DNA of 64,000 nucleotides from Vanrija pseudolonga (taxonomy: Eukaryota > Basidiomycota > Tremellomycetes > Trichosporonales > Trichosporonaceae), in assembly GCF_020906515.1 (NCBI RefSeq), contig NC_085855.1, positions 1,488,001 through 1,552,000 on the forward strand. Reading direction: 5' to 3'. The position numbers and the translations under genes were made by a program. This document shows positions 32,604 through 41,415 of this stretch, piece after piece. How positions within the stretch are numbered: position 1 is the first letter of the stretch; each line of letters starts with the position of its first letter. A model generated the notes under the pieces. The model did not search any database. It saw only the letters and a program-made list of their open reading frames with translations, and was not told the origin of the DNA.

Positions 32604-33500
32604 ATGTCCCTCTCACCACTCCAACTGCCTACCTCGTCGTCTAGCATCCGGTCGACGTACCGTCCCGACCACGACTGGTACGCCGCGGGTCGAGGGCACG
32701 CGGTGGCCGACTACGCCCCGGGCTGGACAATGCCCCTCTCCTCGGGAACCACAACACAGGCTAAGACACGGCTGCCAGGAGATCCAGCTGCAACTCACAC
32801 GACTGTCCGCCCCCCGTTCCAGGCTCCCATGGCCGCCCTCTCTCCCCCGCGGCCGCTGACGATGCAACCCCCTCCGCCGATGGCCGAGCCGACATCTCCG
32901 GGGCGGAATCTCGACTCGGCCAGACTGCCGAGGACGCTGCCCTCATCAGCTGCAGCGGCATCCACTCGACCCCCGAGTTTTGAGCTTCCACCAACCCCAA
33001 CTGCTCCGCCAACCCCGCTCCCGATGGCCTCGACGACCCAGGCCACGGTGCCAGTCGCCGTCCCGCCCACCACGAAACCGAGACTAGGCAAACACCACCG
33101 CCGCCGCTCCTCCACCTCCAGCATGCCCTCGACAACCGCGACCACCCCGCTCTTCGTGCACGCAAACGGCACCCCGATGCGCGTATACGTGTGTCCCAGC
33201 CTCCCGCGGAAGATCACCCGTGCCATCGAGGTGAGCACCACATCTGTGACAGCTGCTGACACCCAGCGATACGGCGGCTTGGTCGTGCCGATCCATGACG
33301 CGCTCGTCCACGTCGCGCCCCACCCGCCTGGCAGCCAGGCGAGCGACATTGACCCCGACGCGCTCGTCGTCTCCGTCCGCTGGGTGTACGCCGTCGTCAA
33401 GAAGCGCGCAATGGCGGACTTGAAGGCTTTCGCGGTCGAGTATGTGCCCGACTGGGCTGCTTGGGGTGGGAGTGAGGCGTGCACTCCCGAGCTGGAGTAG
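32604..33500 (+). CDS. Protein with a Rap1-like BRCT domain
   Basis: Exon 32604-33230 and exon 33267-33500 with a 36-base intron (gtgagc ... CTGACACCCAG, in frame even if retained) give 286 residues. Residues 1-175 are Pro/Thr/Ser-rich and disordered. From about 181 the sequence reads TPLFVHANGTPMRVYVCPSL, PRKITRAIERYGGLVV, a hydrophobic ALVHVAP strand, then VVSVRWVYAVVKKRAM. This follows the BRCT pattern, and the opening L-F-V-x4-G-x2-M-x2-Y-V-x-P-S is the version I associate with the N-terminal BRCT of Rap1/TERF2IP. In BRCT domains the GG turn and the late Trp are conserved; both are here. No Myb domain is present, so this is not full-length Rap1. A role in telomere or chromatin binding is inference. 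Confidence 0.62.
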   Translation: MSLSPLQLPTSSSSIRSTYRPDHDWYAAGRGHAVADYAPGWTMPLSSGTTTQAKTRLPGDPAATHTTVRPPFQAPMAALSPPRPLTMQPPPPMAEPTSPGRNLDSARLPRTLPSSAAAASTRPPSFELPPTPTAPPTPLPMASTTQATVPVAVPPTTKPRLGKHHRRRSSTSSMPSTTATTPLFVHANGTPMRVYVCPSLPRKITRAIEVSTTSVTAADTQRYGGLVVPIHDALVHVAPHPPGSQASDIDPDALVVSVRWVYAVVKKRAMADLKAFAVEYVPDWAAWGGSEACTPELE

Positions 33501-33606
33501 GGTGTGGACAAGCACTGCATGGCTACATAACCAGGTTACTATTCGCCTACTCTTACACCCTCCACGCACCGTCTTCTCCTCGGCCCAACTGTATGTATAA
33601 CGTCCA

Positions 33607-34656
33607 TCACGCCTTCCCACCCGCAGCACGGCGCGCCACAGCCGCCTTAAACGTCGCCTCGGCGCGGTCGAGGCGCTTCCACGCCGGCTCATGAGCATCG
33701 TAGGTGACCTTCTTGAACCGGGCCATGAGCGCCGCCACGCGGCCGTCGAAGCGCCTAAAGCCCTCGACTACGCGCGCAGGACGGCCAAGCGCGTCCGACA
33801 TGCCATTGAGGTATCGGCACATGGCGGTCGAGAGCGCGAACCCGTGGGCGCGGTGCGCGCGGGCCGCGGCAGCGCGGAACGCGTCGAGGGGCTTGCCCTC
33901 CCCGGCGAGCGCTGCCGCATCGCGCATGCGCGTGTCGAGCATCTTGCCGAAGCCGCGAGACAGGCGGACGAGCGTCCAGATGCCATTGTCGACGCGCTTG
34001 CGTACCCGCGCAGTGTAGACGTTCTCCCCTAGCCCCGCGAGGTAGGCGTTGAACCGCGTCAGGCGCGGCCCGACGGTCGCGTGGATCTCCGCCTCGACGA
34101 GTTGCTGGCTGGTGTGGGTCGCGCATCGGGGGGTGCAGTTCTCGCGGGTGATCTTAGCCATGGGGCAAGTGGGGATGAAGGGCGGCGCGACGGGCTCGGG
34201 GTCGGGCTCGGCGACGGGGGGCTCGTCGATCACCTCGGGGGCCGGCGGGGCGGGGCTCATGTCGTGGTCCTCCATCGGCGTCGTCTCCGTCGTCGTCGCG
34301 ACGTCCATGTCGTGGTCTTCTACCGCCGGCTCGGGAGGCAGAGCTTTCATCTCGTCCTCGTCCGCTGTGGAGGGCATGTCGGGGGTAGGCAGATCGTTGA
34401 AGTAGCTCTCCTCGTCGGTGGCGTGCGCGCGCGGTTCGTTGAAGTAGAGCTCCTCGTCGGTGATCTCCAAGGTGGGAAGGTGCGCTGCTGCGGCTGCGGC
34501 ACACGTGCCCGCAGCGGCGGGGGCGGGGTGACTGGGGCCGCTGTTCACGTGCATCTCCTCCTCAGAGGCGGGGGCGAGTCGAGCGCGCTTGGCCGGGCGA
34601 TGGCCGGACAGCTCGGGCTCGTCGTCACCCACCATGGGCGGAGCGGCGGCCGACAT
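33607..34656 (-). CDS. HT-subfamily protein, intronless
   Basis: A single exon of 349 residues. The N-terminus is acidic and disordered with an early basic patch RPAKRARLAPASEEE, a likely nuclear signal, and two YFNDLP/YFNEPR repeats. At about residue 168 comes PMAKITRENCTPRCATHTSQ with C-x3-C-x2-H-T, then QLVEAEI, followed by an all-helical, Ala/Arg-rich C-terminal half of about 170 residues. The neighbouring gene at 34937 has the same order (KRAR patch, acidic linker, MAKIT, Cys/His motif, helices). Compared with the HT genes at 23570-26967 it lacks the N-terminal helical domain and introns. Function unknown. Confidence 0.7.
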   Translation of the reverse strand: MSAAAPPMVGDDEPELSGHRPAKRARLAPASEEEMHVNSGPSHPAPAAAGTCAAAAAAHLPTLEITDEELYFNEPRAHATDEESYFNDLPTPDMPSTADEDEMKALPPEPAVEDHDMDVATTTETTPMEDHDMSPAPPAPEVIDEPPVAEPDPEPVAPPFIPTCPMAKITRENCTPRCATHTSQQLVEAEIHATVGPRLTRFNAYLAGLGENVYTARVRKRVDNGIWTLVRLSRGFGKMLDTRMRDAAALAGEGKPLDAFRAAAARAHRAHGFALSTAMCRYLNGMSDALGRPARVVEGFRRFDGRVAALMARFKKVTYDAHEPAWKRLDRAEATFKAAVARRAAGGKA

Positions 34657-34936
34657 TGTCGGCGGGATGCGGTGTGCTGCTCGACGTCAGCGTTGCCGCG
34701 GTAGACAAGTACCCTTGCTGCGCGGTGTCAGGCGACCTTGGTCGTGTGTGAGCGCTGGTGCTCTGGTGACGGCAGTACGCGGACGATGATGGAGAGAGAG
34801 AGATGTTGTAAACGCAACACGGCGGCAATCCTGCACGACACAATTTCATCACAAGCTACTGTTCAACTGCATTGCACCATCCGACATGCGACACGCCTAT
34901 CCCTCCCCACACTGTCGCCCACTCACTGCACACTAG

Positions 34937-35674
34937 CTACGCCGCTCCCCCGCGCTTCATCCTCGCAAGCGCAGTCCGGATCGTCTTGGTGCTGCTCTCC
35001 AGCCTGCGCAAGTGCCGAGAATGCTCGTCACGCGCCCGCCGCTCAAACGCCATCATGAATCCCGCGAGGGCGAGCTCGAAACCGACAAGCCCCATCTCCA
35101 TAGTCGTAGCCGAGTGAAGAGCGCATGCGAGCACGTCGAGGTAGTCGCGCATCTTGTCGTCCAGCGAGGCGACGTAGGCAGCGCGAGCGCGGCCCACGGC
35201 GGCGTAGAAGTGCCCGAGGGCGATAGGCGTGTTTCGCACCAGGTGTTCCGTCGCGACGGTGCGCTTGTGCAGGACGCGGTCGAACCACGCTGCGTACTCT
35301 GCGATCGTGACGAGTCCGGCCTCGGCTCGCGCGCGGATGAGGGCGGCGTGTGGGTTCTGCTCGTGGGTGGCGAGGGCGGCGTTGAAGGCCGCGAGGCGGG
35401 ATTGGAGGAGCTCGCGGGGTGTGTGGCCGCGACACGGGCTGCACGTAGTGCCGGTAATCTTGGCCATCGTGCACGGTGACGTGGGCTCCTCGGGGACCTC
35501 GGCGGTGGTGGTGTTAGGGGCGTTAAACTCGTGCTCGGTGTTGTCCGCTGGGCCGTGGACGACCTCGACCCAGTCGAGGTCCATCTCGTCGTCACTTTCT
35601 GAGGCGAGGCGGGCACGCTTGCTCGGGCGGGAGGACGGCTCGTCGGCCTCGTCGGGAGCCTCGGGGGCGGGCAT
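34937..35674 (-). CDS. HT-subfamily protein, intronless, C-x2-C variant
   Basis: The start at 35674 (MPAPEAPDEADEPSSRPSKR) is chosen because it matches the start and KRARLASESDDEMD patch of the gene at 33607; the frame is open further upstream to 35869 but that part is unlike its relatives. The product is 245 residues. MAKITGTTCSPCRGHTPREL carries the Cys/His motif with one residue fewer between the cysteines (C-x2-C-x2-H-T). The remaining 150 residues are predicted helix ending in a basic LARMKRGGAA. Tandem with the genes at 33607 and 36017, all on the minus strand. Confidence 0.68.
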   Translation of the reverse strand: MPAPEAPDEADEPSSRPSKRARLASESDDEMDLDWVEVVHGPADNTEHEFNAPNTTTAEVPEEPTSPCTMAKITGTTCSPCRGHTPRELLQSRLAAFNAALATHEQNPHAALIRARAEAGLVTIAEYAAWFDRVLHKRTVATEHLVRNTPIALGHFYAAVGRARAAYVASLDDKMRDYLDVLACALHSATTMEMGLVGFELALAGFMMAFERRARDEHSRHLRRLESSTKTIRTALARMKRGGAA

Positions 35675-36016
35675 GGTCGCACGGGGCGTGCGGCGGGTGG
35701 CTGGTGGTGAGCGTTGTCGGCCGGCGCAGAAGTACAGAAGCCTGGGGTTATGCTTCGGCCTTTGGCCTTCAGTGTGTGCTGTAGGCTGGAGCCTGCGCCT
35801 TGCAACGCGAGTCTGGTTGAATGATGTGAGTGAGTGAAACACAGTGTAAAGACAAAAGCAGTTCGTCACATTTCAGCCTACGGTGAATAAACAGAAAGGC
35901 CGTCGCGGGTCGTGGTCCTCAGTGTATCCAACACTGCCTGGCGTCCCTCCATGTCCTCCGGCTCCGTGCAGTCTTCCTTCTAGTCCTCCTTGCTAGCCTG
36001 CTTGGTAGCCTTCTTG
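35675..36016. other. Intergenic between two HT genes
   Basis: 342 bases; no gene seen. Holds the promoter of the gene at 34937 and the 3' flank of the gene at 36017, including AATAAA near 35886-35891. Confidence 0.35.
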
Positions 36017-36916
36017 CTATGTAGCCTGCTTGCCAGTCTTCTTGCCCCTCTTCTTGGGTCTCTTGCCAATTCGCTCAGCCCTCTGCGCAGCAGTCTCCTC
36101 GCCCCTCTTCCTCTCGGGGCTGTGGAGCCACTTGAGCGAGTTGTGAACGGTGCGAAGAGGGCCGGACTGTGCTTTGGTCGAGTTGGCGATAAATGTGCGG
36201 GTAAGGGCGGTGAGTCGTGCGTCGAGTTCGGCGCCGCCTTGATGCAGCTCGATCGTGGACATGAAGGCGGCCTCGATGCTGTCGAGATACGCCTGTGTAC
36301 AGGCGATCAACTCGATGGCGTGGTCCTTACGTGCGCTCTTGGCGGCACGGTCGAACGTGCGCATGTGCGAGTCCGTTGCCCGGTCCTTGATAGTGTAGCG
36401 ACGCGCAAAGATCTTATCGTCGAGAGCGCGTGAGAACTTGACTGCCGTGTCGGAGGCAGCTGTGGTGCGCGTGCGACAAAGACTGCTGTACTCGTCCTCC
36501 CCGTGCTCGGCCAACACGAATGCCAGCGCACCAAGACGCCCCTCAACGCCTTGGGCAATGAGCGCCTCGGCCAAGTCCTGGTCCGAGTGCCAGAAACAAT
36601 CCAGCCCTTCGCAAGGCCGACTGGTGATCTTGATCATCTCGCACTCGGCGCCGTAGGGTGAGGGTGTCGGACTGGGGCTAGACGCGTGCGTCGTGTCGGC
36701 GGTGGCATCGTTTCCGTCCTCGGTGGGGGCGCGCGCGGTTGGGTGGCCTACCTTGAGAGAGGTCGAGGGCCCACCGGATGGGTGCGTGCCGAACTGTAAG
36801 CCGGACATCCTTAAGAATATCTCGCTGAAGGGCGCATCTGAATCGAGTAAATTGAACGCCGCCCGTGCAGCGTTGTCAGCGGATGAGGAGTGGTGGTCGG
36901 AGACGTCGATGTCCAT
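36017..36916 (-). CDS. HT-subfamily protein, intronless, C-x4-C variant
   Basis: The start at 36916 gives MDIDVSDHHSSSADNAARAA; the frame is open upstream to 37000 but this Met matches the acidic N-termini of relatives (MDID is also the spliced start of the gene at 25424). The product is 299 residues: acidic/Ser-rich N-terminus, EMIKITSRPCEGLDCFWHSD (C-x4-C-x2-H), DLAEALI, then a helical half and a strongly basic end ERIGKRPKKRGKKTGKQ, likely a nuclear or nucleolar signal. It is divergent from the gene at 37185 with 268 bases between starts. The motif is the most diverged of the six HT loci. Confidence 0.68.
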   Translation of the reverse strand: MDIDVSDHHSSSADNAARAAFNLLDSDAPFSEIFLRMSGLQFGTHPSGGPSTSLKVGHPTARAPTEDGNDATADTTHASSPSPTPSPYGAECEMIKITSRPCEGLDCFWHSDQDLAEALIAQGVEGRLGALAFVLAEHGEDEYSSLCRTRTTAASDTAVKFSRALDDKIFARRYTIKDRATDSHMRTFDRAAKSARKDHAIELIACTQAYLDSIEAAFMSTIELHQGGAELDARLTALTRTFIANSTKAQSGPLRTVHNSLKWLHSPERKRGEETAAQRAERIGKRPKKRGKKTGKQAT

Positions 36917-37184
36917 GGTCGGTGGGTCGGGGTGGACTGTAGTCAGCAACCGCACTGTGTGCAACCAAACGTACTGTGCAGTGCTCTTGGGGGTGGTCAC
37001 GGGTAAGCCGTGCTCCTCTTGTCGCTGTTGTGTGTTTGGCGGTCAGCGGGTCGGTGACGAGTGTTGAGAGAGGGAGGGAGTGTGTGTGCAAACACAAAAT
37101 GCGGCGCCCAAATGGATTAAATCAACATTTCGTCGCTCATCCCCATCCTTGCATCCATCCACACCATCCATAACCACCACCACA

Positions 37185-37939
37185 ATGTGCCACCCGCTCC
37201 CCGGCCGCACAACCTGCGTACACTCCAACACCGAGCTCATACTATGGGCCGTTCTACCACCACCGAGCGGCAGGGAAAGCATGTCCTGTATGGGTCTGCG
37301 CCTGACTGACTGGGGAATCGAGTGGGTCCCCGCCGTTGCCGACCTTGAGCCGAACGAAGTGAGTGTTGTCATGCAGATATCTGTCCCGAGACGATGCTAA
37401 ACCCCTAGCTTGCCGCCCGACTGGCGCCCTGGTTTGAAGACTACGGACTCCAGCAGATCGACTATTTCGTCAACTATACGCGCGGCGGTTCCCCGGGCAC
37501 GTGTACGCGTCGATGCAATTGCGGCGGCCTTGGCCTTCCCCCACCGCTGTACGGCGCGACGCGGAGTCAGCCACTGGTCGGCCAAGGAGACAAGGATGAC
37601 GACGAGTCGTGGATGGGCGTCGGACACCCCGCGCACCCCGACCACGCCGGGCCGACCAACAACAGCGGAAACAAGATTCCCGTCAAGAAGAAAATCAAGC
37701 GAGCGGGAACGAAGAAGAGGACCAGGCCATAGGTCCCCGGCGGCCATGTACGCGGGTCGAACGGCGGATCGGGTGACGACAGCTCTGCGCCCGACCACCC
37801 AGCGACAACGCCGGAGTGGGACATCACAACCCCTCTCGTCGTCGCCTACCGCAAGCCGCAGACTTGCTTCTGCGACGAGTTCAACCACCCACCGATGCGC
37901 TACGCTCGCCTCGACGACACCGACTTGGACGATGGGTAG
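37185..37939 (+). pseudogene. CFC-tail gene interrupted by an in-frame TAG
   Basis: Exon 37185-37358 (58 codons) and exon 2 from 37409 with a 50-base intron. The frame gives C-x3-C (TCTRRCNCGG), the basic tract KKKIKRAGTKKRTRP, then TAG at 37730-37732. The same frame stays open for 68 more codons and ends in the family tail, KPQTCFCDEFNHPPMRYARL then DDTDLDDG, before TAG at 37937-37939. The tail also has Phe where relatives have the third Cys. So the copy is either recently inactivated, producing a 165-residue protein without the tail, or needs read-through. No intron removes the stop without also removing the basic tract. Confidence 0.65.
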
Positions 37940-38464
37940 CGGCGTGCGGCCTTGTTGTTGGAGAGACGGTCCTCCATTCAAGGATATGCACTGATGCAGG
38001 CGAACATTCATTGTCATCTCGCCGGGGAGCCAATCGTTGTTCTGACCACAGTACAGAGCTGCATCAAACGTCGAGCCATCAACGTCTATTGTGGCGGCGC
38101 ACGCATAACCATCAAAGCCGACATATTGTGTGTATGCGCAACTGCCAGCATCAATTCGTCTCGGTGCGCCACAATGAATAGCCACCTCATCGATGCGTTC
38201 CCTTGTTTATGGGTGATCTCCCTACCTCCCCCTGCACATCCCAAGCTTTCCAACCACTACATCACTAATATGCCGCCACATTTACACCTTGACTGTTCCC
38301 AACTCATCTTCGGCCGTGCCCCAAACGTGTATGATATAACGAGGCTGATCTTGAACTCAACAAGCTACACCACCGCAACCACCTCCTCAGGCAACCCAAC
38401 ATAACTACCTCACTCCTCACTGAACCACCGCTTTATGCACACGAACCAACCCGACTCAGCTACC
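37940..38464. other. Intergenic with a TATA-like box
   Basis: 525 bases. GATATAAC at about 38333-38340 lies roughly 130 bases before the next ATG and could be a core promoter element. No gene seen. Confidence 0.35.
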
Positions 38465-38950
38465 ATGACCTACACCTACCGCCGACGGAAAGACTGGGCC
38501 GCCTTCGACTGCGAAGCCGCGGTCGCCAACGCCGTTCCCGATGAGGTGAGTTCACCATCCCCACACACATGCTGTATCCCACTGACATGTGCGCAGGAGG
38601 ACCTCGCCGACTGGGAGTACTGCTATGCTTGTGACAACACATCTCGTGGCCCGTGCCAAGAGTGTATCTACGGCGACGCGGCAAAGGCCGAGGCCGAGGC
38701 CGCCCAGGCGGAGGCCGACGCTAAAGCCGCCGCACTAGTTGCTGCTGACGAGGAAGAGAAGCGCCAGAAGGCCGAGAAGGAGGCCCGGAAGGAGGCGAAG
38801 AAGGAGAGGAAGGCTCAGGAGAAGGCTGAGAAGAAGGCACGGGAGGAGTGGAAGGCCTACCTCAAGGCGTCCATGTCCATGCCGCGCATCGACGATACCG
38901 ACCAGGAGGACTGGTCAGACAGTGAGCGCTACGGCCGCGCCTACGACTAG
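38465..38950 (+). CDS. Small Cys protein with a long charged helix
   Basis: Exon 38465-38545 (27 codons) and exon 38597-38950 with a 51-base intron (gtgagt ... CTGAC ... GCGCAG) give 144 residues. After the intron: WEYCYACDNTSRGPCQECIY (two C-x2-C pairs), then about 60 residues of alternating Lys/Arg and Glu/Ala (AEKEARKEAKKERKAQEKAE), the pattern of a single charged alpha-helix. The last residues, PRIDDTDQEDWSDSERY, echo the RLDDTDLED end of the CFC-tail genes but the CFCEEC part is absent. Probably a rearranged relative in the array. Confidence 0.65.
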   Translation: MTYTYRRRKDWAAFDCEAAVANAVPDEVSSPSPHTCCIPLTCAQEDLADWEYCYACDNTSRGPCQECIYGDAAKAEAEAAQAEADAKAAALVAADEEEKRQKAEKEARKEAKKERKAQEKAEKKAREEWKAYLKASMSMPRIDDTDQEDWSDSERYGRAYD

Positions 38951-39580
38951 GCGGATGAGCTCATGCTCATTTCCTGCCACTGTCTGTTATCTCATTGGTA
39001 TGTTGAATGTCAATGTTACTCTTATTTCGTCTCATGACCGTGGTGGCGGGATATGGCGGCGAGCGGCGGTGGCGGACGTAATGCTGGCATCTCCCTCGGT
39101 CTCTTGCAACACGTCGCAAGCGTAGCAACTACATCTGAACTTCGGCCATGCAGCTTGCCTCCGACCTGTACGATTGACAGCAATGTCGCGTTCATCTTTG
39201 CTCGACAAACAACCAAATGCCACAGTTTCAATGTCGCAGTGTTGACCATGACGTCACGCGTCGCGGGTCTTGTTTTGACCCGTCGAGCAACTCATTGTCC
39301 ATCTCACATCACATCTCATCTCATCTCACATCTCATCTGTTCAATGTAACAAGCCACCCACGATCAGTACACTGAGCGCGTCAAGTACGATGGCCGGCGG
39401 CGAGGAGTTGCACGCGGTTGAACGATGGGGAGCAGGGAGATGAGGGGTCGTGAGAGTGAGTGGTTGACTCGCGTAGATCAGCAGGGATTGACGGGTGCCC
39501 TCATCATCAGGAGGCGTATGGGCGATCCACTCTCTCCACCTCACACCTCACCATTCACTCCCCTCCTCCGTCAAGTCACC
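38951..39580. other. Intergenic with a TCTCA repeat
   Basis: 630 bases with no supported gene. Positions 39301-39338 hold a short imperfect repeat of atctcac/atctcat units. Confidence 0.4.
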
Positions 39581-40256
39581 ATGTCCCGTCACACGCAGCC
39601 GCAGCACAACGTCCCCGACCCCGCCGTAGTCCACGCGCATCTCGAGTCTCTGTCCCCGCCGGACCTCTACACCTTCCCCTTCCACATCGCCCGGCACGAG
39701 GATCCGTGGAGCGAGGTAGGTTCTCATCCTGACCGCGGAGGCTGACATCCAGCTCAAGCCCTTCCTCGACAGGTGGTTCAAAGACGGTGACATTGTCACG
39801 TTTGTTGGGCTCACTGCGATGTATGGCTGGGGTGCCGACAAGTGCACGGCCGCGTGCGACGGCGAGACGACCGGCTTCCTTTACGCTGGGATGGCGTACC
39901 ATGCTGCTGCTGCCGAGCGCGCCGCGGCGGAACTTGCTGCTGAGGAGGCTGAACCAACAGTCAAGAAGACGAGGAAGCGCAAGGCAAGGAGCAAGACGAA
40001 GAAGACGGAGGGTGCCGCCATGGATCCCGAGGCCTCCGTGAGTTCCAGCAGTGCGGGGTGCGACGACCACGACGAGAACGACAATGGCGACGACTACGAG
40101 ATGACTCACCCGGGGTCGATCGACGGCACGACAATGCCACCCGCCACACCGGTCTCACAACCCACTCCCCACCAGACCTGCTTCTGCGCTACATGCCTCA
40201 ATCCCCCGCCGCGGTACGCACGCCTCGACGACAGCGACCTCGAGGACGACGAGTAG
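39581..40256 (+). CDS. CFC-tail family protein
   Basis: Exon 39581-39715 (45 codons) and exon 39753-40256, intron 37 bases (gtaggt ... CTGACATCCAG); 212 residues. Exon 1 ends with DLYTFPFHIARHEDPWSE. Exon 2: LKPFLDRWFKDGDIVTFVGL, C-x3-C in KCTAACDGETTGFLY, then GMAYHAAAAERAAAELAAEE, a basic block KKTRKRKARSKTKKTE, an acidic linker and the tail QTCFCATCLNPPPRYARL ending DDSDLEDDE. Close paralog of the next gene (40419), which shares DLYTFP, GMAYHxAAAERAAAELAA and the tail. No enzymatic motif. The tail's CFC-x2-C pattern suggests metal binding (inference). Confidence 0.75.
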
Positions 40257-40418
40257 CGGCGAGCAGGGTATGAGTGGGCTTGTCGTCTGGTATGATGAGC
40301 ATGCACGGAGGTGTTGTACCCGGCGCAAGAGTGGGCGTCATGCTGATCATCATGTTCTCCACCTCGCACCTTCCTTGACTTTCACCTTCCTCTCATCCAC
40401 TCAACCACCAACCTCGGC

Positions 40419-41148
40419 ATGCCCCGCGCACCCCAGCCACCTCACCCCCTCCCCCGCATCGCCGACATCCAGGCGCTGCACCAATCGTCAGTCGGACATG
40501 ACCTCTACACCTTCCCCCTAGTGGTGCGCAGCACCGACCCCGTGACGGAGGTATGTGAGCCGCCCCCTTCCCCGCTGACACCAGCTCGCGATGTGGTTCG
40601 ATGTGCGCAGGAAGATTCTCATCGACCTCACGCACAGCATGGCCCACGGTACCCGTCCGGCCGAGACGTGTACCGCGCGGTGTGATGCCAACTCCACGCG
40701 GTACCTAGACGCTGGCATGGCATACCACATCGCCGCTGCCGAGCGCGCCGCGGCCGAGCTCGCTGCCGACGGGCCCGACGGGGACGAGACGAAGGGGCGG
40801 AAGCGGAACCGCAAGAAGGGCAAGCACAAGAGCAAGGCTCGCGGGGATGGAACAGACGGCGACACGGAACCGCCGATCACCGAGGCCGACAACACCGGGG
40901 CTGACGCCACGCCAACCAGCTACGACGATGGCAACGCCGAAGGCAGCGAGGATGAGCACACCATTGACGACAACGACCAAGATTCCTCGGACCAAATCTT
41001 CCAGCGCAAAGGAGCGTCTGCCAAGCTCAACTCCCTCACCGACGGCTCCACCAGGACATGCTTCTGCGAGACGTGCGTCAACCCACCGGGCCGCCTCGCC
41101 CGCCTCGACGACAGCGACCTCGAAGACTGGGTCGACGAGGGCGAGTAA
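40419..41148 (+). CDS. CFC-tail family protein
   Basis: Exon 40419-40550 (44 codons) and exon 40585-41148, intron 34 bases (gtatgt ... CTGACACCAG); 231 residues. Same order as the gene at 39581: DLYTFPLVVR in exon 1, LAMWFDVRRKILIDL helix, TCTARCDANSTRYLDAGMAY, AAAERAAAELAA, basic block RKRNRKKGKHKSKARG, acidic linker, and tail RTCFCETCVNPPGRLARL ending DDSDLEDWVDEGE. The two genes lie 162 bases apart on the same strand and look like a tandem duplication of moderate age: motifs are kept while linkers have diverged. Confidence 0.75.
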
Positions 41149-41415
41149 GGCCGACCGTGCTGGGGCCAGTCTAGTACATGCGGAGCGGACGCAATGCACC
41201 TCAGTCAACAGTGTGCGCGGGGCAACCGATCCTGACGAAGGCGTCATACAACTGGCGCCATGCTTGGTCTTTGTGTGTGCACGCTCGCGCCGCGCGTCCA
41301 CTGTTTGGTTCGAGGGCCTCGCCCCACCTTCCAGTCGCACACACCTACTCGCGCCGCTCACTTAACCTCACTCACTGATGGTTCAACTCTGACTTTTTCT
41401 TCATAACATCTGACC

